NCBI GenBank assembly: GCA_944376715.1 | Contig: CALWDO010000020.1 | Span: 1-42,976 of the forward strand | Source: an uncultured Lachnoclostridium sp. | GTDB taxonomy: Bacteria > Bacillota > Clostridia > Lachnospirales > Lachnospiraceae | Direction: 5' to 3' | DNA: 42,976 nt | Shown: piece by piece, positions 8,451 to 17,541 of the stretch | Layout: every line of letters begins with the position of its first letter | How positions within the stretch are numbered: position 1 is the first letter of the stretch | The notes under the pieces: model-generated | Databases searched by the model: none | Told to the model about the DNA's origin: nothing | The model's input: the letters and a program-made list of their open reading frames with translations, nothing else | Program-made: the position numbers and the translations under genes

Positions 8451-9862
8451 GATTCTGGTGTACCTCCCTGCTCCAGTGTGATGCCCAGCTTACCGCAGGC
8501 GTCCTGGATCACGGCAAGCAGTTCCTCATCGGTCAGTACCGTTACTCTGCCGCTCTCATATTCATTGTCCACCCATGCTTTTACCATATGTACCAGTTCC
8601 GTATTTTTATCGATAGCCTGATCGCCCTTCAGGCGGAACCAGGTATTGATCCAGTGCGCGATACCTGCCAGTCCGGAGGTGTTGGACACCGCCACCACCG
8701 GAGGCCGTTTCAAAAATTTTTCTGTGTCAAAAATATTATAGATCTCTTCATTTTTCAGGAGACCATCCGCATGGATACCGGCTCTTGTCACATTGAAACT
8801 GCGGCCTACAAACGGAGTCCTGGGCGGAATCTGATAACCGATCTCGTTTTCGTAATACTCCGCCAGATCCGTGATCACCGTCGTATCCATTCCGTCCAGC
8901 GTGCCTCTGAGCTGCGCGTATTCAAACACCATGGCCTCCAGCGGAGTATTCCCGGTACGTTCTCCGATTCCGAACAGAGAGCAGTTTACGCCGGAAGCTC
9001 CGTAAAGCCACGCTGTGGTAGAATTACTGACCGCCTTATAAAAATCATTGTGGCCGTGCCACTCAATCAGCTCGGACGGGAATCCCGCATGCACCTGTAT
9101 TCCATAGATAATGCCCGGTACAGATCTGGGAATCACCGCTCCCGGATAATTCACCCCGTATCCCATCGTATCACAGCACCGCACTTTGATCGGGATCTGA
9201 TAGAAATCCATCAGCTTTTTTAACTCCAGACAGAACGGGATCACATATCCGTAAATATCCGCCCTTGTAATATCTTCCAGGTGACATCTGGGGCTTACGC
9301 CGATCTCCAGGCAGTCCCGGATGATGTCCAGATAATGCTGCATAGCCTCCCGGCGGGTCATCTTCATCTTATAAAATATATGATAATCAGAACAGCTGAC
9401 CAGGATTCCTGTCTCCTTCAGCCCCAGATCTCTTACCAGTTTAAAGTCATCGTGATTGGCACGGATCCAGCTGGTGACCTCCGGAAACTTGTATCCCCGT
9501 TCCAGGCACTTATATACCGCGTCCCTGTCCTTTTTGCTGTACAGGAAAAATTCCGACTGCCGGACAATACCTCTCGGACCTCCCAGCTTATGCAGATAAT
9601 CAAAGATCGTCACGATCTGTTCCGTGGTATAAGGCGCCCTGGACTGCTGTCCGTCCCGGAACGTAGTATCCGTGATCCAGATCTCATCCGGCATATGATG
9701 AGGCACGATACGGTCGTTAAAAGCAATCTTCGGGATCTCTGTATAAGGGAACAGGTTCCGGAATGTATTCGGATATTCCACATCAACCAGCGGATACATA
9801 TGTTCTTCCAGCTGAAGCAGGTTAGTATGTCTGTCAAAATGAACGGCTCTGTTGTGATCCAT
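8447..9862 (-). CDS. Re-citrate synthase-like enzyme (2-isopropylmalate/homocitrate synthase family)
   Basis: DRE-TIM metallolyase of 471 aa that condenses acetyl-CoA with a 2-oxo acid. Signatures: ITDTTFRDGQQSR near residue 65 and the HMGL C-terminal motif WHGHNDFY near residue 270, with NVTRAGIHADG later. Classical LeuA carries a C-terminal regulatory domain and is longer; here the C-terminus is short, as in Re-citrate synthase of Clostridium kluyveri, which was also first annotated as isopropylmalate synthase. The operon with NADP-isocitrate dehydrogenase argues for citrate formation from oxaloacetate rather than leucine synthesis. No leuB/leuCD is nearby. The start at 9862 has AAAGGAGAG upstream. 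Function is inferred from family and context; 2-isopropylmalate or homocitrate synthase remain possible. Confidence 0.75.
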   Translation of the reverse strand: MDHNRAVHFDRHTNLLQLEEHMYPLVDVEYPNTFRNLFPYTEIPKIAFNDRIVPHHMPDEIWITDTTFRDGQQSRAPYTTEQIVTIFDYLHKLGGPRGIVRQSEFFLYSKKDRDAVYKCLERGYKFPEVTSWIRANHDDFKLVRDLGLKETGILVSCSDYHIFYKMKMTRREAMQHYLDIIRDCLEIGVSPRCHLEDITRADIYGYVIPFCLELKKLMDFYQIPIKVRCCDTMGYGVNYPGAVIPRSVPGIIYGIQVHAGFPSELIEWHGHNDFYKAVSNSTTAWLYGASGVNCSLFGIGERTGNTPLEAMVFEYAQLRGTLDGMDTTVITDLAEYYENEIGYQIPPRTPFVGRSFNVTRAGIHADGLLKNEEIYNIFDTEKFLKRPPVVAVSNTSGLAGIAHWINTWFRLKGDQAIDKNTELVHMVKAWVDNEYESGRVTVLTDEELLAVIQDACGKLGITLEQGGTPES

Positions 9863-9883
9863 GGTCTTCTCTCCTTTGTATTC

Positions 9884-9893
9884 TTGTATACAA
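9884..9893. promoter_or_regulatory. Palindromic operator, probable GntR site
   Basis: TTGTATACAA is a perfect 10-base palindrome lying about +7 to +16 relative to the predicted transcript start. A half-site-like TTGTATTC lies beside it towards the gene. FadR/FCD-type regulators often bind short palindromes with a central GTATAC-like core, and one is encoded in this operon. Confidence 0.55.
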
Positions 9894-9906
9894 TCTTAAC
9901 GTAACC

Positions 9907-9934
9907 ATTGTATCATGTTTCTTATGGTTGTCAA
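9907..9934 (-). promoter_or_regulatory. Sigma-A promoter of the Re-citrate synthase operon
   Basis: Minus strand: perfect TTGACA (9929-9934), 16-base spacer, TACAAT (9907-9912). The -35 box overlaps the stop codon of the upstream subtilase gene. Confidence 0.7.
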
Positions 9935-11628
9935 TCGGTTTTTCCGCTGACCGCCTGGAACCCTCCATACAGATCCAGAAGCCCGTATCCCCAGATACGG
10001 TTAGGATACTCAAATACCGACGGGCGCGCGGCGCCCCGCACCAGATACCTCTGTATTGTGACGCTGTCCATGGTCGGCATATTGCCTCTGACAATCCCCC
10101 ACTCCATCATCAGAGCACAGGCTCCGGCTCCCAGAGCAGCCGCGGCGCTGGTTCCCGTCAGCACCGATGCGTTGCCGCGCCGGTCTACCGCAGAGACTTC
10201 CGCCGCCGGCGCGGCCAGATCCGGCTTCTGCCGCTCATATCTGGTAAGGCCTCTTCCTGAATCCAGCCAGATACTGCCTGTTCTTGCGTCATACCCGGCA
10301 AATGAGATGACGCCCTCCGTATTGGCCGGTTCCGTTATCGTCGTATCCGGAGAAGAACGCAGAAAATAAGTTTCATCGGTGATAAATCCCGTTACCGGAA
10401 GCCAGATATGGAAGCTGCTGTCCAGGTCTCCTCTGGCATATACCCGGAGTCTCCAGATACCAGGAGTCGGATCCCGGAACACCAGCAGCAGCCGTTCATC
10501 TCCGGAAATCACCTCCGCAAGTTCGTACTGAATGTCCAGAACCGTCTCCTCAAAGACAAACTCATATCTCTGGCGTTCCAGGGGACGCGCGAAGATCCGG
10601 GGGATCCGTTCTCCTGCCGGAGAAGTCACCTCTATCGAAAGAAGCCCCGGCGTGTTCCCCCAAAGATTCATCTGAAATCCTGCCTCCCCTTCCCCTACTC
10701 GGAGCTCCACATCCAGATAACCGGTGTCTCCCGGTATCTCTCCAAAAAAGTGATGGCCCCGGTTTCCTTCGTTTCCCGCCGCCACAGCGACCGCCCGGCC
10801 CGCTCTTCTGGCAAATTCATTCAAATATAGTCCCAGAGGCGTAGTACCCGTATGTCCTCCCGAATTGCTTCCCAGGGCCAGGCAAATGACCAGCGGCATC
10901 TCTAATTCCGACGCCAGCATATCCAGATACCGGACCGCCAGCATCATGTCCGCTTCTTCATAGGCCACGGCGTCCTGCGGGATCTGCTGCAGACGCCGGA
11001 TCGACGCTTTCGCCGGCTTCAGTTTCACAAAAGCAATCGACGCCTCCGGAGCCGCGCCGATAAAGTTCAATTCTTCCAGCAGAGATCCTGCTGCGATAGA
11101 CGCCACCTTTGTCCCGTGCCCGTTGTCATCCGCGCCGGGCAGATTTTCCTCACCTTCCTGCAGCATCCGGTCAATCTCTTCCGCAGAATAAGCGGTCCCA
11201 TAGAGCATATCTCCCGGAGGCGCGCCGCTCTGGTCCGTCTGGTCCCACAGACCGATGACCCGGGTGCTTCCGTCCGTGTTGCGAAAAGCCGCATTCTCCA
11301 GCGTGATCCCGGAATCCAGAAATCCCAGGAGCACGCCGCGGCCCCGAAGCTGCAGCGCCGGCTGATTCTGAATGGTAAGGATTCTGGTCTCTTCCAGGCT
11401 CTCCGTGTCCATCTGGGTATGGCAATAGGTAACTGCATAATCGCCGATCAACATCCCGGAGGGATTGCGTATCACTTCCTCCTGGTTCATATAAAATATC
11501 ATCAGCCCGTCTGTCACATATTGCCCGCATATTCCAAGACGTTCCGCCTCTCTTAAAGCCGTCCGGGCATCCACCTTCCAGATATAATCAATATAGTCAT
11601 CGGACAGAATCTCTTCCCTGCAGCCCAT
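9931..11628 (-). CDS. S8 subtilisin-like protease, Csp germination-protease type
   Basis: Subtilase of 565 aa with an intact catalytic triad: Asp105 (GFLDSGI), His171 (DDNGHGTKVAS) and Ser494 (LTGTSAAAA), plus the oxyanion region VAVAAGNEGN. A short prodomain-like segment covers about residues 1-85 and there is no classical signal peptide. The large insert between about residues 290 and 430 forms a jellyroll in Csp proteases of Clostridium perfringens and C. difficile. Those proteases sit in the spore and activate the cortex hydrolase SleC on germination. The start at 11628 has GGGGG a few bases upstream. It lies after the terminator of the sensory operon and has its own candidate late sporulation promoter. 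Confidence 0.8.
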   Translation of the reverse strand: MGCREEILSDDYIDYIWKVDARTALREAERLGICGQYVTDGLMIFYMNQEEVIRNPSGMLIGDYAVTYCHTQMDTESLEETRILTIQNQPALQLRGRGVLLGFLDSGITLENAAFRNTDGSTRVIGLWDQTDQSGAPPGDMLYGTAYSAEEIDRMLQEGEENLPGADDNGHGTKVASIAAGSLLEELNFIGAAPEASIAFVKLKPAKASIRRLQQIPQDAVAYEEADMMLAVRYLDMLASELEMPLVICLALGSNSGGHTGTTPLGLYLNEFARRAGRAVAVAAGNEGNRGHHFFGEIPGDTGYLDVELRVGEGEAGFQMNLWGNTPGLLSIEVTSPAGERIPRIFARPLERQRYEFVFEETVLDIQYELAEVISGDERLLLVFRDPTPGIWRLRVYARGDLDSSFHIWLPVTGFITDETYFLRSSPDTTITEPANTEGVISFAGYDARTGSIWLDSGRGLTRYERQKPDLAAPAAEVSAVDRRGNASVLTGTSAAAALGAGACALMMEWGIVRGNMPTMDSVTIQRYLVRGAARPSVFEYPNRIWGYGLLDLYGGFQAVSGKTD

Positions 11629-11659
11629 ATACAGCCCCCGTTTTTGACCTGTTTTCTTT

Positions 11660-11686
11660 TACAGTATGAAAAAATGCCCCTGCTGT
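11660..11686 (-). promoter_or_regulatory. Candidate sigma-K-type promoter of the Csp-like protease
   Basis: Minus strand: AC (11685-11686), 16 bases, CATACTGTA (11660-11668), matching the Bacillus sigma-K pattern AC-N16/17-CATANNNTA. It overlaps the preceding terminator. Short consensus, so chance is a real alternative. Confidence 0.3.
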
Positions 11687-11699
11687 GACGCAGAGGCAT
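11669..11699 (-). terminator. Intrinsic terminator of the four-gene sensory operon
   Basis: Minus strand: ATGCCTCTGC pairs with GCAGGGGCAT (10-base stem, one G-U) around GTCACA, followed by six T (11669-11674). It lies 13 bases after the stop of the MFS-sensor gene. Confidence 0.85.
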
Positions 11700-11711
11700 A
11701 TAAGTCAATTT

Positions 11712-14705
11712 TCAGGCGGCTGTATCCGTCTTTTTTCTTCCTGTAACCGCAGAAACGATTACGAAAAGAACCAGAAATGCAGCAAATATGCCGCCGACAA
11801 TGGTCATTCCTGTCCTAGCGCCGACCATAAGCACGAAACCGAATATAATAGGGCCACAAGTCGATGAAATATTTTCAACGGTGGTCTCAATACTCATCGC
11901 CTTGCCGTTTCCTAGTCTTTCAACCTCAGGAAGCCCTGAGTAGTAGACAGACTGGGCAGTAAGTCCGATCCCGTCCGCAAATGCGAACATCGCAATTACG
12001 ATAAAGCAGCCCAGGATTGTGGGGCTGATCAGGAAGAGGACCAGCGCGGCGGCATAAATCACTGACGACAAGATCATGGATTTCTTTACCCCCAGTTTCC
12101 TTGCGGCGAGCTCTGCGATCGTAGGACCGACGTAGATAGAAATGACTCCGCTCACCAAAAAAGCAAAGGAGATATGCGTCTCGGTAAGCCCGCTTTCTTC
12201 TCCGAAGATCGGGAAGAAATAGCTGAGGAACGATGCGCAGATCACGTAGGGGAACACGATAAACAAAAAGTAGCTGATGATTCTCGGTGAGAAAAGGAAT
12301 TTGAGAATGCTCATATCCGACTTCTCGTCTGTTTTTCTGGAGGAAACCTGCTTCTCTCCGCTCATACCGCCGATGATAAACAGCAGTGCAGGAATAAGGA
12401 TCGCTGCTGCCGTCAGATAGGGAACCGAGTATCCGAATCTTTCCGCAAGAACAGAACCGATTACGGTACCGCAGTTTACGCCTGCGAGCAATGCAGCATT
12501 GAAACTTACAAAGCCCCTGCTCCGTACTTCCTCTCCCGTGTAAGACGCGATATACGTATTCACGGCAATCGCGAACATTCCTCCCGCGACGCCCGTAACA
12601 CAGCCTGCCGCAGTAAGCATGTAAAGATTGCCCGCATAAGCGGAAAGGATATTTCCTGCAAAAAAGAACATCGCCGACACACAGCAGAGTTTTCTCGAGG
12701 ATACACGGTCGGCTATAAAGCCCGCTGCAAAAGCAGTAATCGCTGCAAACAAGGTCTCAGCTGAAAGAGGAAGGGCCGCCGCCACCTCTACAGGCATAGA
12801 AAAGCTTTCTTCCCAGAGCTGCGTGCCGTAGATGGGTAAATACGCGGTAGAAATATTTGCAGCAAAATATACCAGAAATACTGCCGGACGGATCAGCGTG
12901 GGATCAAGCCGAACTTTTTCCCGCAGACATTTCTTTTTCAGGCGGAGGGCTCCGTTCAGGCTCACCAGTTCATTGATGATCAAAAGCGCCGTGATAACTG
13001 CCATAAACACATAAACTACCAGGTTACGGATCAGAGCATTATTTTCGGCAGTAAACGCATAAAGATCAGCGCCCGTTTCAAGGAGAGCGATCACTTCTCC
13101 ACTATCATTGAAGATCGGGTAAAGCACAAACATATAGCTGCCCGCTGAACTGGAAGAGGAATACGATTCATAAGGCTCTCCCGTTTCGTATATGTGCTGC
13201 TCAATGGAATTTTCATATCCTCCCGACATGGGATAGAAGCCTCCATGGTAGTCAGTACCCGAATATACCTCGGTGACGATGCCGTCGATAACTTTGTACA
13301 TCACGCAGTAAATGCCTGTATCTGCATTGATATCATCGTATATGACATTTTCGATGATATCGTTGATATGATTGTATGCATCGCTCCTGTAAGAGGCGGG
13401 GGAATCGAGCGCTTCCACATCTCCGGCGTCTAAATTCTGCGTGAAGATCAGGCAGATGTTCGACATCTTATTCAAAACTTCATTAAAATAACGTGTATTA
13501 TAATTTGAAAAGATCACAACCGAAGCAAGCGCAGTGACTGCAAAAGCCGTCAGCATAATGAGCAGCGGTATCTTCTGGCCGCTCTGCACCACAGCCGTTT
13601 TCAGCACAAATGCAAATTTTATGATCACAATCACCGTCATCACTGCAAGGGCCGCGATACACAGAAACGCGCACCATGTTCTTATGGTATACAAAAGCGT
13701 CTTTTCCGCATGTCCTCCCTGGAAAAGCAGATTTCCATCCTTGTCGCGGATGACAATATTATAACTATATTCATAATCGGCGAGATCATCGTTGTACGTG
13801 TATTCCGTCGTGATAAAAGACATGCTGTCGTCAGGAGAGATTTCCATCCCATTCAAAAGAGGCAGATGGGAGAGATCCTTTTTCTCCTCGTCATTGGCGG
13901 AATAATCCTGCGCATTAATCACAACGACAGGCTCTCCATTTTCAAAGCTAAAAATATTGCGGCATCCATAATCGTTTATGTAAAGTTTTCCCGTACTGTC
14001 ATATTCCGCTTCATAAGGCAGGCTGAAATACTCTTCTGTCTGGATCTCGGAATCGTCATAGATCAACTGAAGATCTCCTCCTGTGGATTCATAAACATCG
14101 CCCGTGCGCAGGACAAGACAGATCTTTTCTCCGTTCTTGGAATGGTAAACGGAAACATCGGCAATATCGATGCATTCAAAGGGGGTGTCAATGTAATGTT
14201 CCTCCAGGAGCTCACCGTCGGAGTTTATGCTGCAGATTCCCACAGAATGATCGCCGAGAAGCGCAAAGTAGAGTCCCTCATCTGCGATTTCCATGGAATA
14301 GATATCTGCGTCTGCATTTACATAAATATAATCGATAAAAGTTCCGTCGGAAGTATATCTGGAGATACGGGAGCCTTCATCATAGCCGCTCCCGCTTCCG
14401 GGAGCCACATAGTCGAGGATATAGATATACGTTCCGTCGGAAGTCACACCGTCCGCGTAGTAAAACCCTCCTTCAACCATACCTCCGGTGATTTTGAACA
14501 GGTAGTTCATCTGGGGATCGGCAGCGATCACGCTCGTACCGCCATCGGCAATCACATAATGATTCCCCTCCGTCCCCGTTGCGCACAAAGACATGGAGGA
14601 CATTTCAATGTCCGGCTTTAATGCCGATGAATCCAGCGTGTCTGAAACCGAGATAAGCAGGCAGACCAGCCCAAACATCACAATAAAATATACGATTTTT
14701 TTCAT
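11712..14705 (-). CDS. Extracytoplasmic sensor fused to a Major Facilitator Superfamily transporter
   Basis: Predicted 997-aa membrane protein in two halves. The N-terminal half has a membrane anchor (about 1-22), an extracytoplasmic beta-rich region with NHL/propeller-like repeats (about 45-335; recurring SDGTYIYILDY, SRYTSDGTFIDYIY), two membrane helices (about 335-398), a Cache-like extracytoplasmic domain (about 400-550) and another helix (about 555-580). The C-terminal half (about 600-990) is a full MFS transporter with the loop motif GFIADRVSSRK. The cyclase gene 37 bases upstream repeats the sensor layout. The start is ATG at 14705 with GGAAGGAAAG upstream; the 63 earlier codons of open frame overlap the cyclase gene. 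Substrate unknown. A frameshift joining two genes is unlikely because the frame is clean throughout. Confidence 0.8.
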   Translation of the reverse strand: MKKIVYFIVMFGLVCLLISVSDTLDSSALKPDIEMSSMSLCATGTEGNHYVIADGGTSVIAADPQMNYLFKITGGMVEGGFYYADGVTSDGTYIYILDYVAPGSGSGYDEGSRISRYTSDGTFIDYIYVNADADIYSMEIADEGLYFALLGDHSVGICSINSDGELLEEHYIDTPFECIDIADVSVYHSKNGEKICLVLRTGDVYESTGGDLQLIYDDSEIQTEEYFSLPYEAEYDSTGKLYINDYGCRNIFSFENGEPVVVINAQDYSANDEEKKDLSHLPLLNGMEISPDDSMSFITTEYTYNDDLADYEYSYNIVIRDKDGNLLFQGGHAEKTLLYTIRTWCAFLCIAALAVMTVIVIIKFAFVLKTAVVQSGQKIPLLIMLTAFAVTALASVVIFSNYNTRYFNEVLNKMSNICLIFTQNLDAGDVEALDSPASYRSDAYNHINDIIENVIYDDINADTGIYCVMYKVIDGIVTEVYSGTDYHGGFYPMSGGYENSIEQHIYETGEPYESYSSSSSAGSYMFVLYPIFNDSGEVIALLETGADLYAFTAENNALIRNLVVYVFMAVITALLIINELVSLNGALRLKKKCLREKVRLDPTLIRPAVFLVYFAANISTAYLPIYGTQLWEESFSMPVEVAAALPLSAETLFAAITAFAAGFIADRVSSRKLCCVSAMFFFAGNILSAYAGNLYMLTAAGCVTGVAGGMFAIAVNTYIASYTGEEVRSRGFVSFNAALLAGVNCGTVIGSVLAERFGYSVPYLTAAAILIPALLFIIGGMSGEKQVSSRKTDEKSDMSILKFLFSPRIISYFLFIVFPYVICASFLSYFFPIFGEESGLTETHISFAFLVSGVISIYVGPTIAELAARKLGVKKSMILSSVIYAAALVLFLISPTILGCFIVIAMFAFADGIGLTAQSVYYSGLPEVERLGNGKAMSIETTVENISSTCGPIIFGFVLMVGARTGMTIVGGIFAAFLVLFVIVSAVTGRKKTDTAA

Positions 14706-14742
14706 TTTCTTTCCTTCCCGCCGTTTATCGGGCTTTGATGCT

Positions 14743-17520
14743 TCACTTATTCGAGAACCGAAATACATTCTTATCCGTAGTACCGTTTTCCATCTGTTCC
14801 CTGATCTCACTGATATATCTGGAAACGGCGATATCTTCCGGATCGGCTTCCCGCACTCTTTCAAGACACTCGAGAGCCTCTTTTGCTTTGCCAAGATGGT
14901 ATTTCCTTATACCTGATTCAAAGTCTTCCCTGGTCTTGAGACGGGCACTGCACCTTTTGTCGTCAAGCGCGTCAAGCACTTCAAAAAGCGCCTTTACCTC
15001 ATGCACTCCCGCGACCTGTATCATACCCAGGAAGCGCATATTCGGCATAGAGTTTTCATCCATACGGTTCAGGGTATCCTTGGAAATAATCATGCCTGCA
15101 TGATATTGTTTTGTTAAAGATTCCAGTCTGGAGCTCATGTTCACCGTGTCAGAAATAACAGTGCTTGAAAGACGGTTCTCTTCGCCGATGATCCCGACCA
15201 TAGACATACCGGAATGGACACCAATCCCGATATTTATGCTGTCGTCGCCGATCTTCACACTCGTCTCGGGATTCAGCACGATCTCATGGTACAGTTCAAT
15301 CCCGGCGCGTACCGCGTCGTCCGCACTGGTAAACAGCGCCATTACAGCATCCCCTATATATTTATCAACAAAACCGTTGTGCCTTGTGATGATCGGTACC
15401 GCCTTTCCCGCCACCTCGTTCACAAGACGGAAAATATGCTCGGCGGTCATCATCTCGGAATTGAGGGAAAAAGAACGTATATCAAAAAATAAAATCGTCA
15501 TGTCCAGACATTTTGCATCTCCGAGTTTTATTTCCGTAATGCTCTGTCTGCCCAGAAGGTGCATGAACTGGATAGGCACAAACTTAAAATAACAGTCTTT
15601 GAGATTCGCAATATTGGAAAACGATGTGCTGAGATTTTCCGCCATTTTGTTTACGCCCGAACTAATGTCTCCCAGTTCATCCCTCGAAATATATTTCATC
15701 CTCGCGGATAAATCGCCCGATGCGATTCTTTCCACGATCTGGCCTGTCTTTTTCAGATGCATGATCGTGAAGAACGTAATTGCGCATATGGAAATGATGA
15801 TGAAAGGCAAGCCCAGAACCGCTTTCATAATCGTACCGCGCAGGATTTCCCCTGTCTGCACTTCAAGATTCGCCATATCTGCCCCGATTTCATGAATCGC
15901 TACAAGTTCTCCTCCGGAATCAAAAATCGGCATCTGTACATAGAGCCATGTTCCTTCAAAATCAGACACCTGTTCCACAACCGGCTTGCCTTCCAGAAGA
16001 GTCCGTTCATAATCGCTGCCTGCGGCCAAAGGACCATAAAGCATGAAATTTGAATAGGAGTCGTTGCTTATGGTCAAAAGGTAACGGTTTCCGTCGTTTA
16101 CCGCGTAAACGGCGTCATAATAAAGCGCATTCCAGGGATCTTCGTTGTCGTTGATGATCTCCTTCTGGATTCGGCGCAGTTCTTTGAACTCTTCCGTACC
16201 GATGCTGTCAATGCCCGTAAGTGACGCAATCTTGTCACCGTCATAGTATTCTGTCGTGGCGGCGCAGAAAGCTTCCGTCTGTACAGTAATATCATGAATG
16301 ATCGTACTTTCAAGCTGTGAATACATGAAATTTATCATGATAGACATGACTACTGTAATCGTCGGAATAATCAGTGCGATCTGTTTTACAAAAAGAGAAA
16401 TTCTCCTTTCAAAAACCTTCGTGACAAGAATCACCAGACCTGCTGCAAAGGACAATGCCGACACCGCATACAGCAGATATCTCACATATCTTACGGCATA
16501 AACAGAAGGCGCGACTGTAAAAGGCCGGCCAAGGTACTGTCCTGTATTATCCGAAGTATCCACAACAAACGGAACTCCGCCTGAAACTCCCGTAAGCTGT
16601 GTGCCGCTGGCAGAAAGATAGGAAATACCATTTTCAGAGAGCCCGTCGAGAACACGGTCATCCGCAACAACGGAACAGCTCCCGTCGGGCAGTATCTTCA
16701 TAATGCTGCCGCTGCTGTCATCGGCAATATAAAGAGCCTCCGGCGAGCCGCAGATATAGGTCGGCAGCACACCGCCCTCATAGATATCAAAACTGAAATT
16801 ACAGTATTCCGTCTCTTTTCCGTCAGGAGACAGGATCCCCACCTCTCCCGTACGTTTTATATAGGCGCAGCTTCCATCCTCAAAAAAGCAGAACTTGAAA
16901 TAGCTGAAATCCGCCTCTTCGCCGGAATTTCTATAATATTCGGAAACCACGGTACTCTCTGTATCCGCCTTGATAAATCTTATATTTCCATTATCAAAAA
17001 GCGCAAAGTAAAGATCGGTCCCATGGACGGTCATCCCGTTGATCTGGGGATTTCTGTGAGGAACCTGTTCTGCATTTGTATAGTCGGCGCGGAAAAGCTC
17101 CCCGGCAAATCTGCCGTTCCTGTCATATCGGCAGATGGATTCATACCGCGTAGAATAAGAATCAATATCGGTGATGATATACTGAACATAAATATTGCCG
17201 TTGTCGTCCGCGGCCACATCGGCAATATACCCTCCTTCCTCCTGGAACGGAAGCCCGTCAATGCTGTGTGAAACCATACCGTTTTTATCTGAAATAAGCA
17301 CTCTTGAAGAGCCGAAATCGGTTACTGCATATCCGTAATCTCCCATTCTGCAGCAATAGGCCGCATTATCCTCGTTGTATGTACCGGCCGTCCCGAAGCC
17401 GTCGCTGCTCTCTTTCTTCGGAAGAAGAAACGACGCTCCCAGACACACTGCCGCCGTAAGAAACCATACGACAGACACAATAAAAAATTTTCTTTTCATA
17501 ACCTGCGGTCTATTCTCCAA
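14743..17520 (-). CDS. Membrane-bound class III adenylate-cyclase-type sensor
   Basis: Predicted 925-aa receptor cyclase. Layout: anchor helix (9-31), extracytoplasmic beta-rich propeller-like region (32-335), two helices (340-397), Cache-like extracytoplasmic domain (400-555), helix (563-590), HAMP (590-640), cyclase domain (675-850), and a TPR-like tail (860-912). The catalytic set is complete: metal Asp680 (FFDIRSF) and Asp724 (KYIGDAVMA), adenine-specifying Lys720 and Asp791, and Asn794/Arg798 (DTVNMSSRLE). That pattern predicts cAMP rather than cGMP. The start is TTG at 17520 with AAGGAG seven bases upstream; an ATG seven codons later lacks a site. Second-last gene of the operon. Confidence 0.88.
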   Translation of the reverse strand: MENRPQVMKRKFFIVSVVWFLTAAVCLGASFLLPKKESSDGFGTAGTYNEDNAAYCCRMGDYGYAVTDFGSSRVLISDKNGMVSHSIDGLPFQEEGGYIADVAADDNGNIYVQYIITDIDSYSTRYESICRYDRNGRFAGELFRADYTNAEQVPHRNPQINGMTVHGTDLYFALFDNGNIRFIKADTESTVVSEYYRNSGEEADFSYFKFCFFEDGSCAYIKRTGEVGILSPDGKETEYCNFSFDIYEGGVLPTYICGSPEALYIADDSSGSIMKILPDGSCSVVADDRVLDGLSENGISYLSASGTQLTGVSGGVPFVVDTSDNTGQYLGRPFTVAPSVYAVRYVRYLLYAVSALSFAAGLVILVTKVFERRISLFVKQIALIIPTITVVMSIMINFMYSQLESTIIHDITVQTEAFCAATTEYYDGDKIASLTGIDSIGTEEFKELRRIQKEIINDNEDPWNALYYDAVYAVNDGNRYLLTISNDSYSNFMLYGPLAAGSDYERTLLEGKPVVEQVSDFEGTWLYVQMPIFDSGGELVAIHEIGADMANLEVQTGEILRGTIMKAVLGLPFIIISICAITFFTIMHLKKTGQIVERIASGDLSARMKYISRDELGDISSGVNKMAENLSTSFSNIANLKDCYFKFVPIQFMHLLGRQSITEIKLGDAKCLDMTILFFDIRSFSLNSEMMTAEHIFRLVNEVAGKAVPIITRHNGFVDKYIGDAVMALFTSADDAVRAGIELYHEIVLNPETSVKIGDDSINIGIGVHSGMSMVGIIGEENRLSSTVISDTVNMSSRLESLTKQYHAGMIISKDTLNRMDENSMPNMRFLGMIQVAGVHEVKALFEVLDALDDKRCSARLKTREDFESGIRKYHLGKAKEALECLERVREADPEDIAVSRYISEIREQMENGTTDKNVFRFSNK

Positions 17521-17541
17521 GAATAATCTCCTTCCATAAAA

